A DNA stretch of 64,000 nt, taken from Streptomyces graminofaciens (GTDB lineage Bacteria; Actinomycetota; Actinomycetes; Streptomycetales; Streptomycetaceae). The stretch spans positions 8,652,501-8,716,500 of the forward strand of contig NZ_AP018448.1 of the NCBI RefSeq assembly GCF_030294945.1. Reading direction: 5' to 3'. Positions within the stretch are counted from its first letter, which is position 1. Each line of letters begins with the position of its first letter. The position numbers were made by a program, and so were the translations under genes. Under the pieces are notes generated by a model. The model was not told where the DNA came from, searched no databases, and was given only the letters and a program-made list of their open reading frames with translations. Below are positions 33,821 to 42,136 of the stretch, one piece after another.

Positions 33821-36568
33821 GTGTCGGAAAACAAAGATCCCCACGTAGGCCACGTAGCTCGGAGCGTTGAGGGCGTGAAGTTTGTTTATGACTTCACCGA
33901 GGGCAACAGGGACCTCAAGGACCTCCTCGGTGGCAAGGGCGCGAACCTCGCCGAGATGACCAACCTCGGTCTTCCCGTGCCTCCCGGCTTCACCATCACC
34001 ACCGAGGCCTGCAAGGTCTACCTCGACAGCGGCGAGGAGCCCGCGGCACTCCGTGACGAGGTGACCGCCCATCTGGACGCCCTCGAACAGACCATGGGCA
34101 AGAAGCTCGGCCAGCCCGACAACCCGCTCCTGGTCTCCGTCCGCTCCGGCGCGAAGTTCTCGATGCCCGGAATGATGGACACGGTCCTGAACATCGGCCT
34201 CTCCGACAAGTCGGTCAAGGGCCTCGCGGAGCAGGCGGGCGACGAGCGCTTCGCCTGGGACTCGTACCGCCGGCTCATCCAGATGTTCGGCAAGACGGTC
34301 CTCGGCGTCGACGGCGACCTCTTCGAGGAGGCGCTGGACGCGGCGAAGGCGGCCAAGAAGGTCACGGTCGACACGGACCTCGAAGCCGCCGACCTGAAGA
34401 AGCTGGTCACCAAGTACAAGCGGATCGTCAAGACCGAGGCCGGCCGCGACTTCCCGCAGGACCCGCGCGAGCAGATGGACCTCGCCATCGAGGCGGTCTT
34501 CAACTCCTGGAACACCGACCGCGCGAAGCTGTACCGCCGCCAGGAGCGCATCCCCGGCGACCTCGGCACCGCCGTCAACATCTGTTCGATGGTCTTCGGC
34601 AACCTGGGCCCGGACTCGGGCACGGGCGTCGCCTTCACCCGCGACCCCGCCTCCGGCCACCAGGGCGTCTACGGCGACTACCTCCAGAACGCCCAGGGCG
34701 AGGACGTGGTCGCGGGCATCCGCAACACCGTCCCGCTCGCGGAGCTGGAGTCGATCGACAAGAAGTCGTACGACCAGCTGATGCGGATCATGGAGACGCT
34801 GGAGAACCACTACAAGGACCTCTGCGACATCGAGTTCACGATCGAGCGCGGTCAGCTGTGGATGCTCCAGACCCGCGTCGGCAAGCGCACGGCGGGCGCC
34901 GCGTTCCGTATCGCCACACAGCTCGTCGACCAGGGCCTCATCGACGAGGCGGAGGCGCTCCAGCGGGTGACGGGCGCCCAGCTCGCCCAGCTGATGTTCC
35001 CCCGCTTCGACGAGGAGGCGAAGGTCGAGAAGATCGGCCGGGGCATCGCGGCGTCGCCGGGTGCGGCGGTCGGCCGGGCGGTCTTCGACTCGTACACGGC
35101 CGTGAAGTGGTCGCGCTCGGGCGAGAAGGTGATCCTGGTCCGCCGTGAGACCAACCCGGACGACCTCGACGGCATGATCGCGGCCGAGGGCATCCTGACC
35201 TCGCGCGGCGGCAAGACGTCCCACGCCGCCGTGGTCGCGCGCGGCATGGGCAAGACGTGTGTGTGCGGCGCGGAGGAGCTGGAGGTCGACACCAAGCGGC
35301 GCCGTATGACCGTGCCGGGTGGCCGTGTGGTGGAGGAGGGTGACCTCATCTCCATCGACGGTTCCTCGGGCAAGGTCTACCTGGGCGAGGTGCCCGTGGT
35401 CCCCTCCCCGGTCGTCGAGTACTTCGAGGGCCGGATGCACGCGGGTGCTCAGGACGCCGACGAACTGGTCGAGGCGGTCCACCGGATCATGGCCTTCGCC
35501 GACAGGAAGCGCCGTCTCCGTGTCCGCGCCAACGCGGACAACGCCGAGGACGCCATGCGCGCCCGTCGCTTCGGCGCCCAGGGCATCGGTCTGTGCCGTA
35601 CGGAGCACATGTTCCTCGGCGACCGCCGTGAGCTGGTCGAACGCCTGATCCTGGCGGACACGGAGGTCGAGCGCGAGGAGTCCCTGAAGGAGCTGCTCCC
35701 CCTCCAGAAGCAGGACTTCGTGGAGCTGTTCTCGGCGATGGACGGCCTGCCGGTGACGGTCCGCCTCCTGGACCCGCCGCTGCACGAGTTCCTGCCGGAC
35801 ATCACGGAACTGTCGGTCCGCGTGGCGTTGGCGGAGTCCCGCCAGGAGCCGCACGAGAACGAACTCCGCCTCCTCCAGGCCGTGCACCGCCTGCACGAGC
35901 AGAACCCGATGCTGGGCCTGCGCGGCGTACGCCTCGGCCTGGTCATCCCGGGCCTGTTCACGATGCAGGTCCGGGCCATCGCGGAGGCGGCGGCCGAGCG
36001 GAAGGCGGCGAAGGGCGACCCGCGCGCGGAGATCATGATCCCGCTGGTGGGTACGGTCCAGGAGCTGGAGATCGTCCGCGAGGAGGCCGACCAGGTCATC
36101 GCGGAGGTCGAGGCGGCGACGGGCACGAAGCTGAAGCTGGCGATCGGCACGATGATCGAGCTACCGCGAGCCGCGCTCACGGCGGGCCAGATCGCCGAGG
36201 CGGCGGAGTTCTTCAGCTTCGGCACGAACGACCTGACACAGACGGTGTGGGGCTTCAGCCGCGACGACGTGGAGGCCTCGTTCTTCACCGCGTACCTGGA
36301 GAAGGGCATCTTCGGCGTCAGCCCGTTCGAGACGATCGACAAGGACGGCGTGGGCTCGCTGGTGAAGCTCGCGGTGGAAGCGGGTCGCAAGACGCGCCCC
36401 GACCTGAAGCTCGGCGTCTGCGGCGAACACGGCGGCGACCCCGAGTCGGTCCACTTCTTCCACGAGGTCGGCCTGGACTACGTCTCCTGCTCGCCGTTCC
36501 GCATCCCGGTCGCGCGCCTGGAGGCGGGCCGGGCAGCGTCCGAGTCGGTGGGCAGCGACCACCGGTAA
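33821..36568 (+). CDS. ppdK: Pyruvate, phosphate dikinase
   Basis: 915 residues from GTG 33821, fixed by AAGGAG ten bases upstream. Interconverts pyruvate, ATP and Pi with phosphoenolpyruvate, AMP and PPi. Domains: ATP-grasp nucleotide-binding region (GKGANLAEMTNLGLPVPPGFTITTEAC, SVRSGAKFSMPGMMDTVLNIGL), swivelling phosphohistidine domain (GGKTSHAAVVARGMG, His near residue 469), and a C-terminal PEP-binding TIM barrel with FGTNDLTQTVWGFSRDD and the catalytic Cys in VCGEHGGDPES near 866. Length is usual for the family. A strong terminator follows at 36656. Confidence 0.97.
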   Translation: MSENKDPHVGHVARSVEGVKFVYDFTEGNRDLKDLLGGKGANLAEMTNLGLPVPPGFTITTEACKVYLDSGEEPAALRDEVTAHLDALEQTMGKKLGQPDNPLLVSVRSGAKFSMPGMMDTVLNIGLSDKSVKGLAEQAGDERFAWDSYRRLIQMFGKTVLGVDGDLFEEALDAAKAAKKVTVDTDLEAADLKKLVTKYKRIVKTEAGRDFPQDPREQMDLAIEAVFNSWNTDRAKLYRRQERIPGDLGTAVNICSMVFGNLGPDSGTGVAFTRDPASGHQGVYGDYLQNAQGEDVVAGIRNTVPLAELESIDKKSYDQLMRIMETLENHYKDLCDIEFTIERGQLWMLQTRVGKRTAGAAFRIATQLVDQGLIDEAEALQRVTGAQLAQLMFPRFDEEAKVEKIGRGIAASPGAAVGRAVFDSYTAVKWSRSGEKVILVRRETNPDDLDGMIAAEGILTSRGGKTSHAAVVARGMGKTCVCGAEELEVDTKRRRMTVPGGRVVEEGDLISIDGSSGKVYLGEVPVVPSPVVEYFEGRMHAGAQDADELVEAVHRIMAFADRKRRLRVRANADNAEDAMRARRFGAQGIGLCRTEHMFLGDRRELVERLILADTEVEREESLKELLPLQKQDFVELFSAMDGLPVTVRLLDPPLHEFLPDITELSVRVALAESRQEPHENELRLLQAVHRLHEQNPMLGLRGVRLGLVIPGLFTMQVRAIAEAAAERKAAKGDPRAEIMIPLVGTVQELEIVREEADQVIAEVEAATGTKLKLAIGTMIELPRAALTAGQIAEAAEFFSFGTNDLTQTVWGFSRDDVEASFFTAYLEKGIFGVSPFETIDKDGVGSLVKLAVEAGRKTRPDLKLGVCGEHGGDPESVHFFHEVGLDYVSCSPFRIPVARLEAGRAASESVGSDHR

Positions 36569-36655
36569 CCCGTACGGCTTTGCGGACCCCGGAACCGCCG
36601 CTCGTCCCCGACCGACCCTCACCGATGGGCGGCGGTTCCGGATCACGAAAGGGAG

Positions 36656-36691
36656 GGCGGCACCCCGTGCGGGGGGTGCCGCCTTCTTTTT
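36656..36691 (+). terminator. Rho-independent terminator of ppdK
   Basis: GGCGGCACCCC (36656-36666) pairs perfectly with GGGGTGCCGCC (36673-36683), loop GTGCGG, followed by TTCTTTTT. A classic intrinsic terminator 88 bases after the ppdK stop. Confidence 0.92.
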
Positions 36692-36826
36692 CGGGGGCCG
36701 TTCGGTGGTGGTTCAGGACCCATGTCTCGGGGCGGCAAGAACGACTAGCCTTGACGGCAGCATCGCGTGTCGGTCACCGGCTGGGTGAGGCATGGAGGTG
36801 TCGGGATATGCCCACGGAGGCATTCC

Positions 36827-37216
36827 TTGTCAGTCAAGTTGAACCACACGATCGTCCACGCCCGGGACAACCGGGAGTCCGCGGAGTTCTTCGCGGGCCT
36901 GCTGGGCCTTGCGATCACCAGCGAGTGGGGCCCGTTCATCGCGGTGGACCTCAGTAACGGCGTCACGCTGGACTTCGCCACGATCCCCGCGGACCGGATC
37001 GCCTCGCAGCACTACGCCTTCCTCGTCTCGGAGGAGGAGTTCGACGCGGCGTACGCCCGGATCAGGGAGCGCGGCATCGAGCACTACGCCGACCCGCACC
37101 GGAGACAGCCCGGCGAGATCAACCACAACGACGGCGGCCGTGGCGTGTACTTCATGGACCCGGCGGGCCACGCGATGGAACTGATCACTGTGCCGTACGG
37201 GGGTTGGCCGGCGTAA
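36827..37216 (+). CDS. VOC-family (glyoxalase-like) protein
   Basis: 129 residues from TTG 36827, chosen because ACGGAGG lies 8 bases upstream; the frame is open further up but unconserved. Pattern: KLNHTIVHARDNRESAEFFAGLLGLAITSEWGPFIAVDLSNGVTLDFA, then SEEEFDAAYARIRERGIEHYADP and GRGVYFMDPAGHAMELITVPYG, the two halves of a VOC fold. Metal-site residues fit the family. A DJ-1-like gene follows after 120 bases on the same strand. Substrate unknown. Confidence 0.87.
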   Translation: MSVKLNHTIVHARDNRESAEFFAGLLGLAITSEWGPFIAVDLSNGVTLDFATIPADRIASQHYAFLVSEEEFDAAYARIRERGIEHYADPHRRQPGEINHNDGGRGVYFMDPAGHAMELITVPYGGWPA

Positions 37217-37337
37217 GCGCCCATATGGCGGCGGCTGGTGGTGGACATGCCACCAGCCGCTGATTGGCTCTCGACCGGCAACGGCGCGCCGCGGAGGCTG
37301 GGGATCTCCGATGCCGTACTTGCTTGAGGGAGCTGTG

Positions 37338-37949
37338 ATGCAGGTAGCAGTGGTCACCTTCGACGGGTTCAACGAGCTCGACAGCTTCATCGCCTCCGCG
37401 CTGATCAACCGGTGCCGCAAGGACGGCCTGGAGGCCTTCATCACGACGCCGACACCGGTGGTGACGTCGATGAACGGCGTCGAGGTGACCGGGCAGCGCC
37501 CGATGGAGTTCGTGACCGAGGCCGACGTCGTGCTGATCGGCAGCGGGGTGAAGGCGCGCGAGGTGGTCGCCGACGACCGGCTGATCTCCCGACTGCGGCT
37601 CGACCCGTCGCGCCAGCTGATCGGCGCGCAGTGCTCCGGCGCGCTGGTACTCGCCCGGCTCGGACTGCTGAACTCCATGCCGGCCTGCACGGACAAGAAG
37701 AGCCGCCCGTTCGTCGAGGCCTGCGACGTCACGGTGCTGGACGCCCCGTTCCACGCCGAGGGCAACATCGCGACGGCGGGCGGCTGTCTGTCATCGCAGT
37801 ACCTGGCGACGTGGGTGATCACTCGCACGCTGGGGGAGGCCGCCGCGGTCGAGGTCCTCGACTACGTGGCTCCGGTCGGCGAGAACGAGGAGACGGTCGA
37901 GCGCGCCCTGCGTGCGGTCGGGGCGGGCGAGGCCGCCGCAGTGCGCTGA
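37338..37949 (+). CDS. DJ-1/PfpI-family protein
   Basis: 203 residues from ATG 37338 with GAGGGAG upstream. MQVAVVTFDGFNELDSFIASALI opens the fold, and GAQCSGALVLARLGLL carries the nucleophile Cys99 in the elbow. Family members include glutamine amidotransferase-like proteins, chaperones and isonitrile hydratases. A glyoxalase-like gene precedes it, and both families often take part in carbonyl detoxification, which is only a suggestion here. Confidence 0.88.
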   Translation: MQVAVVTFDGFNELDSFIASALINRCRKDGLEAFITTPTPVVTSMNGVEVTGQRPMEFVTEADVVLIGSGVKAREVVADDRLISRLRLDPSRQLIGAQCSGALVLARLGLLNSMPACTDKKSRPFVEACDVTVLDAPFHAEGNIATAGGCLSSQYLATWVITRTLGEAAAVEVLDYVAPVGENEETVERALRAVGAGEAAAVR

Positions 37950-37958
37950 CGGCGGCGC

Positions 37959-38042
37959 GATCGGCGTGGACGCGGCGCCGATGGGCGTGGGCGCGGCGCC
38001 GATGGGCGTGGATGCGGCGCCGATGGGCGTGGACGCCGGGCG
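37959..38042. repeat. 21-bp tandem repeat downstream of the DJ-1-like gene
   Basis: Units GATGGGCGTGGACGCGGCGC (plus C) repeat at 37959, 37980, 38001 and, partly, 38022 with a 21-bp period and few changes. A frame through it (GVDAAPM repeats) overlaps the MarR gene antisense and is probably not translated. Confidence 0.75.
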
Positions 38043-38107
38043 ATCGACGTGGTGGGGGTCCGCTTACGTCGGCGACGTCACCGACGGTCCCCCTCCCTCA
38101 AATCCCC

Positions 38108-38608
38108 TCACGCCTCGGCCGCACCCGACACCGATCCTTCCCCGCACTCCTCCGGCACCAATGTGCCCATCGCCGACCGCTGCTCCGGCCCCATGTAGTC
38201 CGTCATCGCCCGCCGCACCGTCTCGGCCAGCGCGCCGGAAGTCTCCCGCAGCAGCTGCCGGGCCTTCTCGGTGAGGGTGACCTCGATGCCGCGCTTGTCG
38301 CCGCAGACCGACGCCCGGGTGACGAGCCCGGCGTGCTGGAGGCAGGCGATCTGGTAGGTGAGCCGGGTCTTGGGGCGGCCCAGCAACTCGGCGAGCCGGG
38401 TCATCCGTAGGCCGCCGCCGGGCCGGTCGGCCAGCAGGCACAGCACCAGGAACTCGTCGTGCGAGACACCGAGGGTCTCCTTGACCAGGGGCCGGAGTTG
38501 CTGCTCGACCGCTCCGGTCGCGGCGAGCATCAACATCCAGGCACGCAGTTCGGTCGGGATGAGCCCGTCTTCGGCGCTGGTTGCGGGACATTCGGGCAGG
38601 TCGGCCAT
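38108..38608 (-). CDS. MarR-family transcriptional regulator
   Basis: 166 residues. Winged helix in the MarR arrangement: HDEFLVLCLLADRPGGGLRMTRLAELLGRPKTRLTYQIACLQHAGLVTRASVCGDKRGIEVTLTEKARQLL, with the Asp/Arg wing. Divergent from a YceI gene; two CCAAATTTG operators lie in the 99-bp gap. It probably represses both genes and responds to an aromatic or oxidising ligand. Confidence 0.9.
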   Translation of the reverse strand: MADLPECPATSAEDGLIPTELRAWMLMLAATGAVEQQLRPLVKETLGVSHDEFLVLCLLADRPGGGLRMTRLAELLGRPKTRLTYQIACLQHAGLVTRASVCGDKRGIEVTLTEKARQLLRETSGALAETVRRAMTDYMGPEQRSAMGTLVPEECGEGSVSGAAEA

Positions 38609-38623
38609 AGGGCGAGTCTACCT

Positions 38624-38682
38624 GTTGTCCAAATTTGGAACATGAGCTAGCGTGAGCTCCCGGGGTCATCCAAATTTGAACG
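38624..38682. promoter_or_regulatory. Two MarR-type operators between marR-like and yceI-like genes
   Basis: Site A GTTGTCCAAATTTGGAAC (38624-38641) has a perfect CCAAATTTGG core. Site B ATCCAAATTTGAACG (38668-38682) has CAAATTTG. The cores are 41 bp apart, about four helical turns. They sit in front of the MarR gene on one side and the YceI gene on the other. Confidence 0.78.
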
Positions 38683-38707
38683 ACGACGTGAACCAGGGGT
38701 ACTGATC

Positions 38708-39226
38708 ATGACCGTGGCCGTAGAAACCGGTACGTGGCAGCTCGACCGCACCGCCTCCACCGTCGCCCTGAAGCAGAAGACGATGTGGGGCCTGGTCACG
38801 GTCAAGGGAACCTTCGCGACCTTCCACGGCGAGGGCGAGGTCCTGTCCGACGGCTCCGCCCACGGCACCGTCACGCTGGACGTCGCCTCCCTCGACACCA
38901 AGCACGAGAAGCGCGACAAGCATCTGCGCTCCGCCGACTTCTTCGACGTCGACAACCACCCGCAGATCACCTTCGCGGTGCGCGCGGCCGAGCTGCGCGC
39001 GGGCGACACCGTCCACGTGACCGGCCAGCTGACGGTACGCGGCATCAGCCGCCCGATCTCCCTCACCGCGAGCGTCCCGCAGGCAGGCGCCGCCGCGGCG
39101 ACCCTGGAGACGGAGTTCATCGTGGACCGGGCCGACTACGGCATGGGCTGGAACCAGCTCGGCATGATGCGAGGCCTGACGACGGTGACGGCGACTCTGC
39201 GCTTCGTCCGCGCGGCGACGGCTTGA
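38708..39226 (+). CDS. YceI-family protein
   Basis: 172 residues. Lipocalin-like beta-barrel: GTWQLDRTASTVALKQKTMWGLVTVKGTF, SLDTKHEKRDKHLRSADFFDVDNHPQITF, VTGQLTVRGISRPISLTASV, DRADYGMGWNQLGMM. The family binds isoprenoid-like or other lipids and is often stress-induced; no signal peptide is seen, so it is probably cytoplasmic. It is likely controlled by the divergent MarR regulator. Confidence 0.92.
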   Translation: MTVAVETGTWQLDRTASTVALKQKTMWGLVTVKGTFATFHGEGEVLSDGSAHGTVTLDVASLDTKHEKRDKHLRSADFFDVDNHPQITFAVRAAELRAGDTVHVTGQLTVRGISRPISLTASVPQAGAAAATLETEFIVDRADYGMGWNQLGMMRGLTTVTATLRFVRAATA

Positions 39227-39396
39227 TCGGCCCGGCGCCCCACGCCTCGTCTCCCTCTACGGCCCAGCCGCAGACCCGCACTCGCCAGGGTCTGCGGCAC
39301 CGCTGTCGGACCGGCAGAGCGCGCCGGCCCGGCTCGGCGTGATCGCCGAAGTCGGCAGTCCGTAAGCGAGCTGGATGCTCTGAGCTCCTGACTACG

Positions 39397-39822
39397 GTGG
39401 AACGCATGAAGCTCTCGTCGCTCGTCGCCCGGGAACGATTTGTCGCATCGCCGGTCGCCAGGCTGGCGACAGCCGACGCTCAGGGCGTACCCCACGCGGT
39501 TCCTGTCACCTTTGTCGCCGAGCACGACGTCCTGTACTTCGCGGTCGATCACAAACCCAAGAGCACGTGGAACCTGCGGCGGCTACGGAACATTCGAGAG
39601 AATCCCTCCGTGGCGGTGCTGGTCGACCAGTACGACGAAGACTGGTCAAGTCTGTGGTGGGCTCGTGCCGACGGCCGTGGAGAGGTGTTGGAGGAGGGGC
39701 AGGAGCGAGACCGTGCGGTCGGGTTGCTGTGCGGCAAGTACGACCAGTACAAGGGCTGCCCTCCCGAGGGACCCGTGGTGGCCATCCACGTCGAACAGTG
39801 GAGCGGTTGGGCCTTCGCATAG
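39397..39822 (+). CDS. PPOX-class F420-dependent oxidoreductase-like protein
   Basis: 141 residues from GTG 39397, or ATG 39406. Split-barrel flavin/F420-binding fold: RFVASPVARLATADAQGVPHAVPVTFV, LYFAVDHKPKSTWNLRRLRNIRENPSVAVLVDQYDEDW, WARADGRGEVL. Related proteins use F420 or FMN to reduce varied substrates in actinobacteria. Placed at the left edge of the accessory stretch. Confidence 0.85.
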   Translation: MERMKLSSLVARERFVASPVARLATADAQGVPHAVPVTFVAEHDVLYFAVDHKPKSTWNLRRLRNIRENPSVAVLVDQYDEDWSSLWWARADGRGEVLEEGQERDRAVGLLCGKYDQYKGCPPEGPVVAIHVEQWSGWAFA

Positions 39823-39874
39823 CCTGGTGACTTCCTCAGGATGTCCTCGCTCTCCAAGATCCGGTCCGGAGGGG

Positions 39875-40517
39875 TCAACTGGCCAGTGTTGAAGGCGCGA
39901 TGGTTCGTGCCCGGTCATATAGATCGCGTGCCGTCGGGTTCTTCAGGTGAGGACGCAGAAGGCCGAACATCGTCCTGATCCGGTCGTCCGCGCGGCCGGA
40001 CTGCACCAAGGGGTAGTCGTCGAGGGCCAGATGCCAGGTGACGCAGGCGGCTTCGAGGTGGCCGATCTCCAGTTGGCGCTCGGCGAGGGTGCCGCGGTGC
40101 CGTACTCGGGCGCGGCGATAGACGCTGTAACGCACCTTGTCGGACTCCTGCATGGCTTCGATGGCGCCGGGAACGTCGCCGAGTTCATAACGGACCTGAC
40201 TGATGTGGTAGTTGAGCGCAGCGGGGTCGTACGAGCCGAACGGCTTGCCACGCGACTCGGCACGGTCCATGGCCGCCTCCGCTTCGCGGATGTACCGCAG
40301 CGCGCTCGCGCGGTCCCCGTTCTGCGCGGCGGCGTGTGCTTGCTGACCGGAGAGGAACGCCTGCATCCGGGGACCGGCTTTCGGGGACGCGGCGGCAGCG
40401 GCATCCGCCAGCTCCATGGCCTTCGCCCCGTGGCCCAGGTCGACCGCCTGCACGCTCGTGGCGCGTCAGGTGGTCCTCGGCTGCGGCTGCCGCAACCGCG
40501 CCAGCCGCACTGAGCAC
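39875..40517 (-). pseudogene. C-terminal remnant of an XRE/TPR-type regulator (frameshifted)
   Basis: Residues MQAVDLGHGAKAMELADAA... to the stop at 39875 read as helical TPR-like repeats (NYHISQVRYELGDVPGAIEAMQESDKVRY, RHRGTLAERQLEIGHLEAACVTWHLALDDYPLV), as in the C-terminal half of Streptomyces helix-turn-helix regulators. At about 40447 the frame shifts: the preceding residues (AAGAVAAAAAEDHLTRHER) lie in another frame. The helix-turn-helix half is absent and the sequence ends abruptly near 40517, where a different fragment begins. Confidence 0.65.
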
Positions 40518-40727
40518 TTGTTCCTCGACGTCGACAGCGGTGCCTGGGCAGTGCTGTGGGAGAGCGGGGGACGGTGGTTGGTTCGGCAGAGCGGGCCAGT
40601 TCGCATCTGGGACGCGATCGAGGAGCAGGTTGGCCGGTGGCGCGTTGCTGGGGCGCCTCGACTGGAGCGGTTCGAGATCACGGTCGCTTCCGATCGGCTG
40701 TCGGTTACCTGGCCTCTCGCTCGCTGA
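40416..40727 (+). pseudogene. C-terminal fragment of a PCMT-like methyltransferase
   Basis: From about 40470 the frame reads RTEHLFLDVDSGAWAVLWESGGRWLVRQSGPVRIWDAIEEQVGRWRVAGAPRLERFEITV, which resembles the tail of protein-L-isoaspartate methyltransferase-like enzymes found with Streptomyces peptide-modification genes. No methyltransferase core remains. The upstream bases are antisense to the regulator remnant, so this is a truncated gene joined to another truncated gene. Family call is tentative. Confidence 0.45.
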
Positions 40728-40971
40728 GGGCCGAGACGGGCCAGGCCGGTGTCAGCTGTCAGTTGCCCTTTCCGGGGCAAGAGGACTGCCTTGGCGCGGA
40801 AAGAGGAGGCAGACCCCTGTGGGGCGCCCTTCCTGCGCTTTTCGTGCTTCTGGACCACCTGATGAGGTGGTGATCTGAAGGAAGATCGTTTCTCTCTGTT
40901 CCTGGAATATTACAGTCCGTCATCTGCGCTGGCGGTGGCCGGTGGGGCTGCTGCTGACTGCGGAGGTGCAT

Positions 40972-41316
40972 ATGAGGAAGGCAGTGGCAGGTTTGGTGGC
41001 GGCGGGAGTGTTCCTCGCCGGGGCGGGGACCGCGGTGGCTGATTCCTGGCGTGGGATGCGCCATTTGCGTTCAACCGGTGTGGGCTTCGAGCGGGCGGAG
41101 TATCGGTTCAACCCGACGGGCAAGAACCATGGCTCGTTCGAGTGGAAGGGATACCTGGTCGATCGTATCGCGGGTGACGATCACAACGTTTACATGCAAG
41201 CCCGTGCCGAAGGTCATAACTGGTCTCGCTACGACGGAAAGCAGCGACGGACCGTCTTCTTGCACCACTCGACGTGGTCCGGGGCCCAGCAGTACAGACC
41301 TTCGAGCCTGTCGTGA
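40972..41316 (+). CDS. Small secreted protein, Cys-free, His/Tyr/Trp-rich
   Basis: 114 residues from ATG 40972 with CGGAGG upstream. A classic signal peptide (KAVAGLVAAGVFLAGAGTAVAD) leaves a ~90-residue mature protein: SWRGMRHLRSTGVGFERAEYRFNPTGKNHGSFEWKGYLVDR and, later, HHSTWSGAQQY. No Cys. It is followed by a hairpin terminator and a dedicated ABC transporter pair, as in lactococcin 972-type bacteriocin loci, but I do not see clear lactococcin 972 identity. It could equally be an extracellular binding protein. Confidence 0.7.
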   Translation: MRKAVAGLVAAGVFLAGAGTAVADSWRGMRHLRSTGVGFERAEYRFNPTGKNHGSFEWKGYLVDRIAGDDHNVYMQARAEGHNWSRYDGKQRRTVFLHHSTWSGAQQYRPSSLS

Positions 41317-41396
41317 CCGGGGCAGCCTCCGTCCGGACAACTGTTCTCCCACGAGGCACTTCAAGCCCGTGAAGTGCTGAGGCCTGCCCGACATCG

Positions 41397-41424
41397 AGAG
41401 CCCAGGCAGCTTCGCCTGGGCTCT
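41397..41424 (+). terminator. Hairpin between the secreted-protein gene and the ABC genes
   Basis: AGAGCCCAGGC (41397-41407) pairs exactly with GCCTGGGCTCT (41414-41424) around a 6-base loop, then TGCTCTCTTTCTCC. It could end the secreted-protein message or partly attenuate read-through into the ABC genes starting 32 bases later. Confidence 0.75.
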
Positions 41425-41455
41425 TGCTCTCTTTCTCCAGGAGAACAAGATCAAC

Positions 41456-42136
41456 ATGTCAGAAGTCCTGCGGGCCAAGGAGGTCGACCTTCTCTACGGG
41501 GAGACTCCCGCAGTCAGGAAAGCGGAGATTTCCCTGCGTCGAGGGGAGGTCGCGGCGATCACCGGGCAGAGCGGATCCGGGAAGTCGTCATTGCTGTACT
41601 GCCTGGCAGGGGTGTTGCCGGTGGCTCGTGGCGAAGTCCGATTCGAAGGGCGTTCTCTCGGCGAACTCGATGACGAGGAGCTCAGCGAACTGCGGCGAGA
41701 GCGGTTCGGGTTCGTCTTTCAGTACGGGGAACTCCTCCCGGAACTGACGGTGGAGGAGAACACCGCGCTACCGCTGCGGCTTGCAGGCAGGCGCAAGAAG
41801 GAAGCACTCGACGCGGCCTCGGAGGTTCTGGAGCGCCTCGGTCTCGCGGACCTGCGTCAGCGACGTCCCTCGCAGGTGTCCGGCGGCCAGAGCCAACGCG
41901 TCGCGGTGGCCCGGGCATTGGTCCACAAGCCTGCCGTGGTCTTCGCCGACGAGCCGACCGGATCGCTCGACAGTGCCAATGCCACAGCCGTACTGGAGGA
42001 GTTCCTGACCCTCGCCCGGTCCCAGGGAACAGCTGTGGTGCTGGTGACGCACGATTCCCAGGTGGCAGCTCGCGCCGACAGCCGCTACACGATGTGTGAC
42101 GGCACCCTCACGGCCCAGATGCGGGAGGTGTCGTGA
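41456..42136 (+). CDS. ABC transporter ATP-binding protein (MacB/LolD type)
   Basis: 226 residues. Walker A GQSGSGKSS, Q-loop FVFQYGELLPELTVEENTALPLRLAG, signature VSGGQSQRVAVARAL, Walker B VVFADEPTGSLDS, H-loop VTHD. The EPTGSLD motif is typical of ATPases paired with FtsX-like permeases that move peptides or work on lipoproteins. Its last codons overlap the permease start (GTGA), so the two are coupled. It lies downstream of the small secreted protein. Confidence 0.93.
   Translation: MSEVLRAKEVDLLYGETPAVRKAEISLRRGEVAAITGQSGSGKSSLLYCLAGVLPVARGEVRFEGRSLGELDDEELSELRRERFGFVFQYGELLPELTVEENTALPLRLAGRRKKEALDAASEVLERLGLADLRQRRPSQVSGGQSQRVAVARALVHKPAVVFADEPTGSLDSANATAVLEEFLTLARSQGTAVVLVTHDSQVAARADSRYTMCDGTLTAQMREVS

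Noticed and set aside
37912..38274. Gene encoding GVDAAPM repeats
   Set aside because: It overlaps the DJ-1-like and MarR genes, lacks a ribosome site and is explained by a 21-bp tandem repeat.
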